32,431 bases of DNA from Candidatus Obscuribacterales bacterium. Lineage in GTDB: Bacteria; Cyanobacteriota; Vampirovibrionia; Obscuribacterales; Obscuribacteraceae. Made by a program: the position numbers and the translations under genes. Positions 22,160 to 30,438 of this stretch are shown here, piece after piece (the first letter of the stretch is position 1; each line of letters begins with the position of its first letter). The notes beneath the pieces are model-generated. The model worked only from the letters and a program-made list of their open reading frames with translations. It did not search any database and was not told the DNA's origin. The stretch is taken from positions 1-32,431 of the forward strand of contig JAIEQI010000176.1 in assembly GCA_019747875.1 (NCBI GenBank), in the 5' to 3' direction.

Positions 22160-23941
22160 ATGTATAAGACCAGTGATTATGTGATCGACCGCTTGATTGA
22201 GTGGGGAGTGCAACGAGTTTTTGGATACCCCGGAGACGCCGTTAACCCCTTAATAACTGCTATTGGGCGAGCCAACCAGAAGATAGATTTCGTTCAAGCT
22301 CGACACGAAGAGATGTGTGCGTTCATGGCATGCGCTCACGCTAAGTTCACGGGAGAGATCGGTGTTTGTTTATCAACTGCCGGACCCGGCGCAATTCATT
22401 TACTGAATGGATTATATGATGCCAAAATGGACAATCAACCTGTATTAGCAATCGTTGGACAACAGCCTCGACACGCGTTGGGCTCAAGCTTCTTGCAGGA
22501 TGTTGATCTAAGCAGCCTATTCAAAGACGTTGCGCATGAGTATGTAAATGTGGCAATGACAGCTGAACAAGTGCGACATCTTCTTGATCGGTCGATAAGA
22601 ACGGCTTATGCGGAGAGATCTGTCACCTGTTTGGTTTTACCTCACGATATTCAAAATGAGAAAGCTGAGCCGAATCCTAAGCGCGAACACGGTCAAAGCT
22701 TTTCAGGAAGCGGTTATGCGCTCCCTCACGTGGTGCCGGCTAGAGAGGACCTGCTTCGTGCGGCCGACGTACTGAATGCCGGACAAAGAGTTGCCATGCT
22801 CATTGGTGCAGGGGCGCTTTCAGCACGGGATGAAATCGTAGAGACGGCTGAGATATTAGGAGCGGGAGTAGCTAAAGCGCTCCTTGGAAAAGCGGCACTT
22901 GAAGATGATCTTCCCTATGTAACCGGTTCAATTGGCATGCTTGGTACTGAAGCCAGTTGGAACCTGATGAATAACTGCGATACGCTATTTGTTGTTGGCT
23001 CCAACTTTCCTTATGCGGAATTCTTACCGGCTCCAGGCGTCGCTCGCGGTGTTCAGATAGATCTTAAGGCTCAGAATCTCAGCTTGCGTTATCCCATGGA
23101 AGTGGGATTGCTTGGTGAGAGTGCCTGCACTCTTCGCGAGTTGATACCATTGCTGGAAAGGAAAACTGACAGAGCCTGGCGCGAACGAGTACAGGAAATG
23201 GTCCATGATTCGGACTCCGCTCTTGAGGCGCAGGCTAATGTGCCGGGCCGACCAGTAAATCCGCAAAAGGTTTTCCGCGCCCTCTCCGGTGGTTTGCCGG
23301 AGCGCTCCATCATCACAGCAGATTCAGGCACTTCCACAGTTTGGTTTGCCAGGCATCTTCGAATGCGCCGTGACATGATGGCATCAGTCTCGGGTGGATT
23401 GGCCTCAATGGGTTGCAGTATTCCTTATGCGATTGCTGCAAAATTTGCGCATCCGGACAGACCGGTAGTCGCGTGTTCCGGTGATGGCGCCATGCAGATG
23501 ATTGGAAATAATGAACTGATAACGCTCGCAAAATATTGGAAGGATTGGTTAGACCCACGTTTTATAGTGCTTGTCCTCAAGAACAACGATCTGAATTTTG
23601 TTACCTGGGAGATGCGAGTAACTGAAGGCGATCCAAGATTTGTTCCAGCACAGGAAGTGCCAGACTTTGACTATGCAGAATATGCAAAATCGCTTGGATT
23701 GTTTGGATTCAAAATAACAAGCGAATCAGAAATAGCAAATACGCTGCAGTTGTCCCTGGGGGCCCAGAAACCTGTCGTCATTGAGATTCAATCAGATCCA
23801 AACATTCCACCAATCCCACCCCATGTGAACGCAGATCAGGCGGCATCCTTTGCTTCGGCGCTGGCAAAGGGAGAAGCAGATGCCAGCAGGCCGTTCTGGG
23901 GGGCGTTTTCTCAAGTCTGGCATTCCATTTTTCATCGCTAA
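22160..23941 (+). CDS. thiamine-pyrophosphate flavoenzyme, pyruvate oxidase/acetolactate synthase family (PoxB-like)
   Basis: 593 residues from the ATG at 22160 (GGGGGA 6-7 bases upstream). Three-domain TPP enzyme: PYR domain with catalytic Glu in ARHEE (E50), GPGAIHLLNGLYDAKMDNQPVLAIVGQ; central FAD-type domain (about 190-335); PP domain with the TPP/Mg signature GDG (441-443) to NND (475-477). The pattern is closest to pyruvate oxidase (pyruvate to acetate + CO2, or acetyl phosphate in other classes) among pyruvate-decarboxylating homologues; acetolactate synthase is less likely given the GPG...HLLNGLYDA segment. The tail (RPFWGAFSQVWHSIFHR) is amphipathic and may contact membrane. Followed 24 bases later by the lipoprotein gene, likely one operon. 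Confidence 0.85.
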   Translation: MYKTSDYVIDRLIEWGVQRVFGYPGDAVNPLITAIGRANQKIDFVQARHEEMCAFMACAHAKFTGEIGVCLSTAGPGAIHLLNGLYDAKMDNQPVLAIVGQQPRHALGSSFLQDVDLSSLFKDVAHEYVNVAMTAEQVRHLLDRSIRTAYAERSVTCLVLPHDIQNEKAEPNPKREHGQSFSGSGYALPHVVPAREDLLRAADVLNAGQRVAMLIGAGALSARDEIVETAEILGAGVAKALLGKAALEDDLPYVTGSIGMLGTEASWNLMNNCDTLFVVGSNFPYAEFLPAPGVARGVQIDLKAQNLSLRYPMEVGLLGESACTLRELIPLLERKTDRAWRERVQEMVHDSDSALEAQANVPGRPVNPQKVFRALSGGLPERSIITADSGTSTVWFARHLRMRRDMMASVSGGLASMGCSIPYAIAAKFAHPDRPVVACSGDGAMQMIGNNELITLAKYWKDWLDPRFIVLVLKNNDLNFVTWEMRVTEGDPRFVPAQEVPDFDYAEYAKSLGLFGFKITSESEIANTLQLSLGAQKPVVIEIQSDPNIPPIPPHVNADQAASFASALAKGEADASRPFWGAFSQVWHSIFHR

Positions 23942-23965
23942 CACTTCATAAGAGAGGAACGTAAA

Positions 23966-24301
23966 ATGAAAAAGCAAATTCTCATAGCTATAGCAGTCGT
24001 CGGGACATGTTCTATAAGCCTACTTTCTGCATGCACTAGCAACGAAGATCGGCAACTTTCTCAACGTCAGGAAAAAATTGAAGAGAGAGCTGATGCGCAA
24101 AAGCAGACCGTCGAGCAAGCCGGTGAACAGAAGGTTGATCAAATCGAAGAAAGTGCTGATCGGGCTAAGAAGCTGATGGAAGAACAGGCAGACTTGCAGA
24201 AAAAAGAAATTGAAAACCAGACAGAAGCAGCAAAGGACCAAATCGAAAACCAGGCGGAAAGCCAGAAGCGACTTCTCGAAGAACAAAAGAAAACTAACTA
24301 A
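23966..24301 (+). CDS. small coiled-coil lipoprotein
   Basis: 111 residues; ATG preceded by AGAGAGGAACG. Signal peptide with lipobox LSAC (Cys22), followed by Thr-Ser-Asn, so probably an outer-membrane or periplasm-facing lipoprotein. Residues 28-111 are a continuous charged heptad-like helix (EERADAQKQTVEQAGEQKVDQI and so on) with no hydrophobic gaps, i.e. a long coiled coil, reminiscent of Lpp- or YgdI-type lipoproteins. In the same operon as the TPP enzyme. Function unknown. Confidence 0.75.
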   Translation: MKKQILIAIAVVGTCSISLLSACTSNEDRQLSQRQEKIEERADAQKQTVEQAGEQKVDQIEESADRAKKLMEEQADLQKKEIENQTEAAKDQIENQAESQKRLLEEQKKTN

Positions 24302-24351
24302 CTGCATCAAGTTCTGCTTATTTGGGCGCTTGAGCCCATCCACGTAGCGCT

Positions 24352-24468
24352 TTATTCCGCACGCTCTTCCGCGGGACCTTTCAGGGCATCGCGTAATTCC
24401 TTGCATAGTTCATGCAGCTCTTCATCAAACCCATCAAATGATTCAAACTCATTGGTTTCGTTCAGCAT
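24352..24468 (-). CDS. 38-residue acidic small protein
   Basis: Not a shadow of a larger gene. ATG at 24468 with GAGG 9 bases upstream (an in-frame ATG at 24477 would add MRL). The peptide MLNETNEFESFDGFDEELHE then CKELRDALKGPAEERAE is strongly acidic and helical in its second half, with one Cys. The gene stands between the lipoprotein (plus strand) and the 24547 gene (minus strand), and would be at the 3' end of the latter transcript. It may be a small regulatory or adaptor peptide. Conservation in relatives would be needed to be sure. Confidence 0.45.
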   Translation of the reverse strand: MLNETNEFESFDGFDEELHELCKELRDALKGPAEERAE

Positions 24469-24546
24469 TAATCTCATCCTCTACCCGGAACCCTTCCTTT
24501 ATAGAGAATCTATTTGAAAACCATCTGAAAATGGACACGAGTTAGC

Positions 24547-25266
24547 TTATTTTTTTGAGAAATGTTCGACGCCACCCATTAGGGCTCTTCCAAGCAAGCC
24601 GAAAGATGAAATGGCCATTACGGGTCGATTGCTAAAAACCTGCGCTACGGCTCCAGCTACGGTTAAACTGTCGAACGCTAATGCTGTTCCGTAAAACGCT
24701 TTGGAGTAATCGTTTGATAGAAATCTATTTGCATCTGTGGCGAAATTAGTGGCGCCGATTGCCATTGTCGGTACTGACAGTATTTTTGCCGTCTTGAGCA
24801 TTCCATCTGTCCAGTTTAAGGTCACATATTTATTGAGCGTTTGCAGATGCGCCTGGCCTGACGGAATGCCGAGTCTGTGTTGGAAGCTCTCATTCTTGCC
24901 ATGCATTATAAGTGCTAAGCCTGAACTGGCTCCTGCAAAACTATCGGGGATGGACCCAATACCAAGCTTGAGCGTTTTACCGATGTTTTCCAAGCTTACT
25001 GGAGCATCAAGAATGTTGTTTTTTTCGGCTCCGATTAGAAGCACCCTCGGCAATTGCTCAGACGCTGTCGGCATTGATGTGTGCAACGCTTCTGCTTTCT
25101 GTCCAGGTTCTGCAGCATTGCTGCTTGGGAGGGCCAAATCAGACTTTGGCGCTTGGATGGCATGCCAGAGCTTGTCTGTTTGAGGAGCCGCAAAGCTTTC
25201 AAAGGACGAAGTAGAGTCTGTTCTTTCCTGTTGAATTTTGTCGGTATCTAATGATCGGTCGTCCAC
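24547..25266 (-). CDS. hypothetical protein
   Basis: 239 residues if it starts at the GTG at 25266, which has AGGAG 6 bases upstream; an ATG at 25272 lies too close to that site. Residues 1-70 are polar and disordered-looking (TDKIQQERTDSTSSFESFAAPQTDKLW). The second half carries hydrophobic helices (LALIMHGKNESFQHRLG; TMAIGATNFATDANRFLS; ALAFDSLTVAGAVAQVFSNRPVMAISSFGLLGRALMGG), Gly/Ala-rich like a membrane-associated or packed helical bundle. No family recognised. The layout of disordered N-terminus plus Ala-rich helices resembles the 9301 protein, without clear sequence similarity. Confidence 0.55.
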   Translation of the reverse strand: MDDRSLDTDKIQQERTDSTSSFESFAAPQTDKLWHAIQAPKSDLALPSSNAAEPGQKAEALHTSMPTASEQLPRVLLIGAEKNNILDAPVSLENIGKTLKLGIGSIPDSFAGASSGLALIMHGKNESFQHRLGIPSGQAHLQTLNKYVTLNWTDGMLKTAKILSVPTMAIGATNFATDANRFLSNDYSKAFYGTALAFDSLTVAGAVAQVFSNRPVMAISSFGLLGRALMGGVEHFSKK

Positions 25267-25662
25267 CAGCATCTCCTAAAACGTCTTGTATCAAGCCACA
25301 TCTCACCGATGGCTTGAGTTTATGACAATTTGGAAATGCTAAATACGTAATCCTATGCAGACCATTTGCACATTAATACAGTGCATTATTTTCGGTGCTT
25401 GTTCTTCCACTCAAAAATGGTCCAAATGCCCGCCAGGCACGGAAATAATCTGGTTTTGCAAGGCGATTTCACGTTTTTGCCACATGCGGCCTATAGCATT
25501 AATGAACGGGAAAATCCCGAGATTTAATCTGTTTCTTTTGCGAACTGCGGATCCTCCCATTGTGTAATTTCAGCAGTCTCGCACAATAGTCTTGGATTAT
25601 TGTGGGCAAATTACGAACGCAGGTCTAGTTCGTTCACGCACGCGACACGAGGAAGTGTATTT
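25267..25662. other. intergenic region upstream of the 25663 gene
   Basis: No gene I can support. Four dyads: TCAAGCCA/TGGCTTGA (25291-25317), CGGGA-aaa-TCCCG (about 25508-25520), CACAATA/TATTGTG (25582-25604), and ACGAAC/GTTCGT (about 25613-25633). The third is in promoter-like position about 70 bases before the start and is a candidate operator. Confidence 0.4.
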
Positions 25663-27654
25663 ATGTCCGAAAACGCAGAAAAGGCGGCAGTTAAAGACGG
25701 TGGCGATGGCGGTAATAATGGTGGCAGTAGCGCTGCCGTAGCTGAGAAGGAAATTCTCACCCAGAAGGAAGCTCAGGAGAGCAGTCGAAAGCCAGAAGAA
25801 AAGCTGAAGGAAGAACGCGATACAGTCGTCAAAAAGAATCAGGACGATGCTACAGCCAAGGGCTGGGGTGAAGTTGGCTCGCCGAAGCAGCTATACGAGC
25901 AGCTCTCAGCGCGAACAGCGGTTGCATCGAAGGCTAATGATGCTAAGACTTTAGACTTGTCCCAAAACGTTTCACCAACATTAGAGCAAGAGATGGGGCT
26001 TAAGAAGGCCGAAAGCCTGACTCTAGGTGGTGCCGAAAACTTGAGTTTGGGTGCCCGCCGTGGAAATCGCGTGGCTCGCGTCTCGGACACAACTGGTGAA
26101 GTGCCGAGCGAATATGGAAAGAAACCGGAAGGCAGCGACAAGAACGTAGAGCGCACGCCTGACGAACAAGCACGCGATAATCAGGAAGGCGTGCTGAAGA
26201 ACTATCGCGATTCCCTGGAAAACTCGGGCGTAAGAGGTGCTGAAGCCGATCGCCGTGTCGCAGAGATGAAAGCTCATCTTGATGCCACCAAAGCTCGCCT
26301 CGACCAGAAAGAAAAAGATGGACATCTAAAGAATCTAGAGACAGGCAAGAAAGAAACTGCCGAAGAACAAATGAAGCGCGTGTATGGCGCGATGAACGAA
26401 GTTCTCGAAGGAAAGAAAGGAACAGATGGACCTTACGGTGCTAAGGAAAGAGCAAACTGGGCAGCCGGTGCTGCAGCTTCATTAGCTAATCCGGAACGCT
26501 TCGTGAATCAAGGTGCGCACATGACTTGCGCGCTGACTTCATTGCAAAAACAGCGAATAGAAGCTGGCGATCCAGCTTCGGTTGTCGAAGAGGCTGCATC
26601 GGTAGTTAATCGTGGTGGCGCATTTACTGGTACCGATAATGGTGTCAATGGCGCAGGCGATCGCAAATGGGTTAAAGTTGATGCACTCAGTATCAAACCA
26701 GACGGCGAATCAGCTCAAGACTTCAATGCTTCGTATCACGGTGATGCTGGAAAACGCAGTTTGTTCGGACACACGGCAGATGCGTTGTACGGACAAAAAG
26801 CAGCTGACCTGGCAGCCGAGAAACAAGGAAAACCAGCCGGAACCTACACCTACCTTGCTGCAAATGCGGATCAATATGGTGCTCCGAACGGACAAACAAG
26901 AACCGGCGAAGGACTCTTCCTCAATGCAGCAGACGGCAGCAAGAAGCTCGTCGGAACAAGCCCGAACGTCGGTGTGTGGCAGGTCGGAGAATTGAACCAA
27001 CACATGACTGGCAAGGGTGGTGGCATGTTCGCCGATGCGAAACTTGCCGGCAATCCGCCGAAGGGCTACGAGCATGTTCAAATGACCCTGACCAGAGGTG
27101 GACAAGATTTCAAAGCAAAACTTGCTGCATACCAGGCTGAAAATGGAACATCGGCCCAAATTGGTGTCAACGCTCCGTTCTTGAGAGGCGGCGGCGAGAA
27201 CGGACACGGACTACACGCTATGAACGCCAAGGTCGATAAGGACGGCGACGTCGTTTTCGACAACAACTGGGGCAACAAGAACGACATTGGAAAAGTAAAT
27301 CTCGACGAAATCGACAAAGCGACAAATCCAGACAGATGGAATGCTCGCCGCAGTGCAACCGATGGGGACCCGGGACCGAGACCGGATCGCGATACGAACT
27401 TTGGTCCACGCACCGGAAGAAACCCGAACGAAACTCAAGCCGAATTCGACAAACGTCGCAACGACGACAAAAAGAAAGAGGACGAGGAGAAGAAGCAGAA
27501 AGAACAAGAGCAGCAGAAGAAGAAAGACGAAGATCAGCAGCTGCAGCTTAAGAAGGAACGCGATGCTCGAAACCAGCAAGCCTTTGAGATGGCTCTGGCT
27601 CAGTGGATGATTGAACGCAAAGGTCCAAGACCTGAGCGCAACAACTTCCAATAA
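25663..27654 (+). CDS. large charged protein with a papain/C39-like Cys-His-Asn core
   Basis: 663 residues from the ATG at 25663 (GAGGAAG 7 bases upstream). N-terminal 250 residues: Lys/Glu/Gln-rich and largely disordered/helical. Central domain (about 260-560) includes GAHMTCALTSLQKQR (Cys289), a long Gly/Ala-rich middle, and ENGHGLHAMNAKVDKDGDVVFDNNWG (His518, Asn534-Asn535, Trp536). The order C..., HAM..., then D-N-N-W-G resembles papain-like/C39 peptidases (C, HAV, NSWG). The C-terminal 100 residues are a Lys/Glu/Gln coiled-coil-like tail. No signal peptide, so a classical export route is unclear. Possible roles: protease, transglutaminase-like enzyme or toxin/effector; unproven. Likely cotranscribed with 27713. 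Confidence 0.6.
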   Translation: MSENAEKAAVKDGGDGGNNGGSSAAVAEKEILTQKEAQESSRKPEEKLKEERDTVVKKNQDDATAKGWGEVGSPKQLYEQLSARTAVASKANDAKTLDLSQNVSPTLEQEMGLKKAESLTLGGAENLSLGARRGNRVARVSDTTGEVPSEYGKKPEGSDKNVERTPDEQARDNQEGVLKNYRDSLENSGVRGAEADRRVAEMKAHLDATKARLDQKEKDGHLKNLETGKKETAEEQMKRVYGAMNEVLEGKKGTDGPYGAKERANWAAGAAASLANPERFVNQGAHMTCALTSLQKQRIEAGDPASVVEEAASVVNRGGAFTGTDNGVNGAGDRKWVKVDALSIKPDGESAQDFNASYHGDAGKRSLFGHTADALYGQKAADLAAEKQGKPAGTYTYLAANADQYGAPNGQTRTGEGLFLNAADGSKKLVGTSPNVGVWQVGELNQHMTGKGGGMFADAKLAGNPPKGYEHVQMTLTRGGQDFKAKLAAYQAENGTSAQIGVNAPFLRGGGENGHGLHAMNAKVDKDGDVVFDNNWGNKNDIGKVNLDEIDKATNPDRWNARRSATDGDPGPRPDRDTNFGPRTGRNPNETQAEFDKRRNDDKKKEDEEKKQKEQEQQKKKDEDQQLQLKKERDARNQQAFEMALAQWMIERKGPRPERNNFQ

Positions 27655-27712
27655 ACGAGCGCGGTGCTGTTCTATTTAATTCTTCCCGAAGAACCTTAAC
27701 CAGGAGGACTAT

Positions 27713-28297
27713 ATGTTGACGCTACAAGAAGGCGTGATTCAAAAAATTGATATGCCGTCAGGGTTTGAACTGAATGAAGAAACTCGCGGCGGCATGGGCA
27801 TGAACTGGCTCCGCGTTTACTCGCCGAAGGGCGTGGACGGGGTGAGCATTTCACTCTTCTACCGTGGTGCTCCAGAGCTTGTGGAGTATGCGCGCGTGTT
27901 TAGATCCCTGTTGAAAAATCCAGCAGTCGTATTCGACGACTCGGATGGACCGAAGGATGAAGGTGCTCAAGCCCGAGTTCGCAGCATACAGTCCTGTCTC
28001 GGAAATGCGGGCAACAATCAAATTACTAACCCTGAGCATTCACGTTTCTACCTAGAAAAGATCCAAACCATCGAATTATGCGGACGTCCTGTAATGGCTG
28101 TTCAAGGCTATTTCTATGGTCCAGACGGACAGGTAGACAACAATTACATGGGTGTATTCTTCGACGCAACTCCAGACGACAGAGAAGCATGCCGCATTGA
28201 AGAAATCGTTTTCGAAGCAGCAAACTGGGATTTGTTCGAGCAATACTTTGCCGAGTTTCAAAAGACTCTGAACTCTGTTCGCTGGGCAAAATCTTAG
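27713..28297 (+). CDS. small soluble protein, partner of the 25663 gene
   Basis: 194 residues; strong ribosome site AGGAGGA before the ATG. It begins VIQKIDMPSGFELNEETRGGMGMNWLRVYSP, a beta-rich start in which 'MPSGFEL' and 'VSISLFYRG' resemble the PsbP/MOG1-like or DcrB/DUF1795-type fold (low confidence). Acidic, no signal. It sits 58 bases after the 25663 gene with no terminator between. Effector-chaperone or immunity roles are conceivable for such pairings but not shown. Ends 6 bases from the tail of scpB. Confidence 0.6.
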   Translation: MLTLQEGVIQKIDMPSGFELNEETRGGMGMNWLRVYSPKGVDGVSISLFYRGAPELVEYARVFRSLLKNPAVVFDDSDGPKDEGAQARVRSIQSCLGNAGNNQITNPEHSRFYLEKIQTIELCGRPVMAVQGYFYGPDGQVDNNYMGVFFDATPDDREACRIEEIVFEAANWDLFEQYFAEFQKTLNSVRWAKS

Positions 28298-28303
28298 ATT
28301 GGA

Positions 28304-29095
28304 CTAGATTCCTTTGAAGTTGGGCGTGCGTTTCTCTTTAAACGCACGGATACCCTCTGCATAATCTTGGCTGTCATAGACCTTGCGTCTTAAGCCCTGA
28401 ATCATTTCGAAAGTTTCCGGTGAAATTGGATAGGCGTTCGAAAGAAGGCGGAATTGCTCCTTGATCACTGAGATGCTGAGGGGCGAATGCGATGCCATTT
28501 GTTTCGCCATATCCATTGTGAATTTCTCCAGTTCATCAGCACTGACGAGGTGATTCAGAATGCCGAGTTCTTTTGCGCGTTCGGCAGGAACCGGCGCCGC
28601 CGTGAAGAACATCTCTTTGGCCATATTGATTCCAAGCCTGTTTATAAAATGCAAAATGCCGGATGCATTGTAAGGAAGTCCAAGTTTGACTGGTGTGATT
28701 GCAAACGTGGAACTGTGATCGCCGATGACAATGTCGCTCGTCATCGCCAGATCGCAGGCTCCACCCCAGACGCCGCCTTGAATCATGCAAATGACTGGGC
28801 CCGGAAAGCACTGAATGTTTCGTAACGTCTCTTCCAGCGCATCATAGTAACCGAGAGGATCTTTATTCAGCGGCAATTCAGAGATATCGTGCCCGGCTGA
28901 CCAAATGCGGGCTCCTGCTTCTGCACGGAGAACAACAACAGCAATCTTTTTTTGGCGGAAATCATCTAATGCTGCGTTCAGTCCCGTCAGTAGCTCCTTG
29001 CTCAGAGCATTTCGCTTTGCTGGATTTGAGAAAATGATGGTTCCGATTCTTTCGCTGATTTCTGTTTTGATCATCGTGTCCGTGGTCGGTGTCAT
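28304..29095 (-). CDS. scpB: methylmalonyl-CoA decarboxylase (crotonase family)
   Basis: 263 residues. Decarboxylates methylmalonyl-CoA to propionyl-CoA. The sequence follows E. coli ScpB closely: SAGHDISELP (66-75; His69), GGVWGGA (107-113), TPVKLGLPYN (134-143; Tyr142, catalytic position), KEMFFTAAPVPAERAKELGILNHLV, and the end GLRRKVYDSQDYAEGIRAFKEKRTPNF. The oxyanion-hole Gly pair is kept. The start ATG overlaps the upstream gene's stop (ATGA), so it is translationally coupled to the CoA-transferase. No mutase gene is in this window; it would be needed for a full succinate-to-propionate route. Convergent with 27713, 6 bases apart. Confidence 0.88.
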   Translation of the reverse strand: MTPTTDTMIKTEISERIGTIIFSNPAKRNALSKELLTGLNAALDDFRQKKIAVVVLRAEAGARIWSAGHDISELPLNKDPLGYYDALEETLRNIQCFPGPVICMIQGGVWGGACDLAMTSDIVIGDHSSTFAITPVKLGLPYNASGILHFINRLGINMAKEMFFTAAPVPAERAKELGILNHLVSADELEKFTMDMAKQMASHSPLSISVIKEQFRLLSNAYPISPETFEMIQGLRRKVYDSQDYAEGIRAFKEKRTPNFKGI

Positions 29096-30438
29096 ATCAG
29101 AGTTACTTCCTTTGCTTTGCTGACAAGTTCATCTCGGAACTTTGGATGCGCCAGTTCGATTAGTGCCAGGGCGCGCTCTTTCGTTGTTTTGCCCTTTAAG
29201 TTGGTGATGCCGTATTCGGTGACAACATATTCTGTGTCCATGCGTGGATCTGTGATGTTGTTTTCAAGTCTTGGCACTATTTTCGAGACCTGACCGTTTT
29301 TGGCCGTCGAATAAAGGGCCAGAAATGACTTGCCTCCCCGGGAGTCGAAGGCTCCTCGCATGAAGTCCAGGGCTCCGCCAACGCCACTGAATTCGTGATG
29401 GGCGATGCCTTCCGCATTCACTTGTCCGTAGAGATCTATTTCGATGGCGGAGTTTATCGAGATCATGTTGTCGTTCTGCGCGATCACTTTGGGATCGTTT
29501 AGATACGATGCTGGATAGCTTTCCATTGATGGGTTGTCGTCAATGAATTCATAGAGCTCCTTTGTACCGAGCGCCAGAGTAAAAAGCGATTTGTACTTGT
29601 GAAGGGTCTTGCGTCTTCCGGTCACCGCACCTTTTTTGATCAGATCAATCATGCCATCGCAAAGAAGTTCTGTGTGAATACCTAGATCCTTTCTATCGCC
29701 TAAGAAACTAGCCACTGCGTTTGGAATTCCGCCGATTCCCATTTGAATCGTCGCTCCGTCGGGAATCAGATCGGCAATGTACTTGCCTATGACCTTGTCC
29801 TCCGGCTGGTCTGCGTGATTAACCGACTCCAGCAGAGGCACATCGTTCTCCACGATGGCGTCGATCTCCGAAACGTGAACTAGAGATTCTCCGAATACTC
29901 GCGGCATATTCTTGTTCACTTCGACGGCTTTGTATCTTGCGTGGCGAAGAACTGTGGAGCTGTAATCGTTGTTAGTTCCGAGGCTAAAATAGCCAGCCTT
30001 ATCCATTGGCGATACAGTTATTATGAAGCTGTCGATTGATACAAATTCCGTCAGGATCCTGGGGATTTGATAGAAGTAGCATGGAAGATAACTGAGAATC
30101 TTCTTGTGTGTTATTTTTTGCTGTTCGATGATCTTGCGGTCGAAAGCTGTCATGAAGAGTGGGAATAGCTCTACGGTGTGCAACACCTCGGGGGCCATGA
30201 TCGTCTTGGCGGCATGCTCTAGTGCGATTTTGTAGTAGATCTTGAGATTCTGAAGATCACCGGCTTTCAAGCGCTCACTCACGGCACCAAGTAGTGCTGG
30301 GGGTTGTCCTGCTCCCATGCCGAACGAAAAGTTGCTTCCTGAGCGGATTTGTTCAACTGCTTTTGATGGCGTGGTGAGCTTTCTGTTGTATTCGCTAACA
30401 TAAGGATTCGGGGCTTGTACTGAGCCTGGTGACGTCAT
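29092..30438 (-). CDS. acetyl-CoA hydrolase/transferase-family CoA-transferase (propionyl-CoA:succinate type likely)
   Basis: 448 residues from an ATG at 30438, chosen because homologues are about 430-450 long; an upstream ATG at 30594 would add 52 residues with no family match. Family landmarks: GSNFSFGMGAGQPPALL near the N-terminus, GIGGIPNAVASFLGDRKDLGIHTELLCDG with the acyl-accepting Glu257, and EFSGVGGALDFMRGA and TEYGITNLKGK near the end. It is most like the 4-hydroxybutyrate/acetate CoA-transferase (Cat2) group. Pairing with scpB suggests transfer of CoA from propionyl-CoA to succinate, as in E. coli ScpC, but the substrate is inference. Confidence 0.85.
   Translation of the reverse strand: MTSPGSVQAPNPYVSEYNRKLTTPSKAVEQIRSGSNFSFGMGAGQPPALLGAVSERLKAGDLQNLKIYYKIALEHAAKTIMAPEVLHTVELFPLFMTAFDRKIIEQQKITHKKILSYLPCYFYQIPRILTEFVSIDSFIITVSPMDKAGYFSLGTNNDYSSTVLRHARYKAVEVNKNMPRVFGESLVHVSEIDAIVENDVPLLESVNHADQPEDKVIGKYIADLIPDGATIQMGIGGIPNAVASFLGDRKDLGIHTELLCDGMIDLIKKGAVTGRRKTLHKYKSLFTLALGTKELYEFIDDNPSMESYPASYLNDPKVIAQNDNMISINSAIEIDLYGQVNAEGIAHHEFSGVGGALDFMRGAFDSRGGKSFLALYSTAKNGQVSKIVPRLENNITDPRMDTEYVVTEYGITNLKGKTTKERALALIELAHPKFRDELVSKAKEVTLI

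Noticed and set aside
25355..25567. 70-codon plus-strand frame upstream of 25663
   Set aside because: No ribosome site; Cys/Phe-rich random-looking peptide; better explained as promoter region.
27211..27651. 146-codon minus-strand frame inside the 25663 gene
   Set aside because: Low-complexity Leu/Phe/Val runs are the antisense of the Lys/Glu/Gln-rich tail; no independent support.
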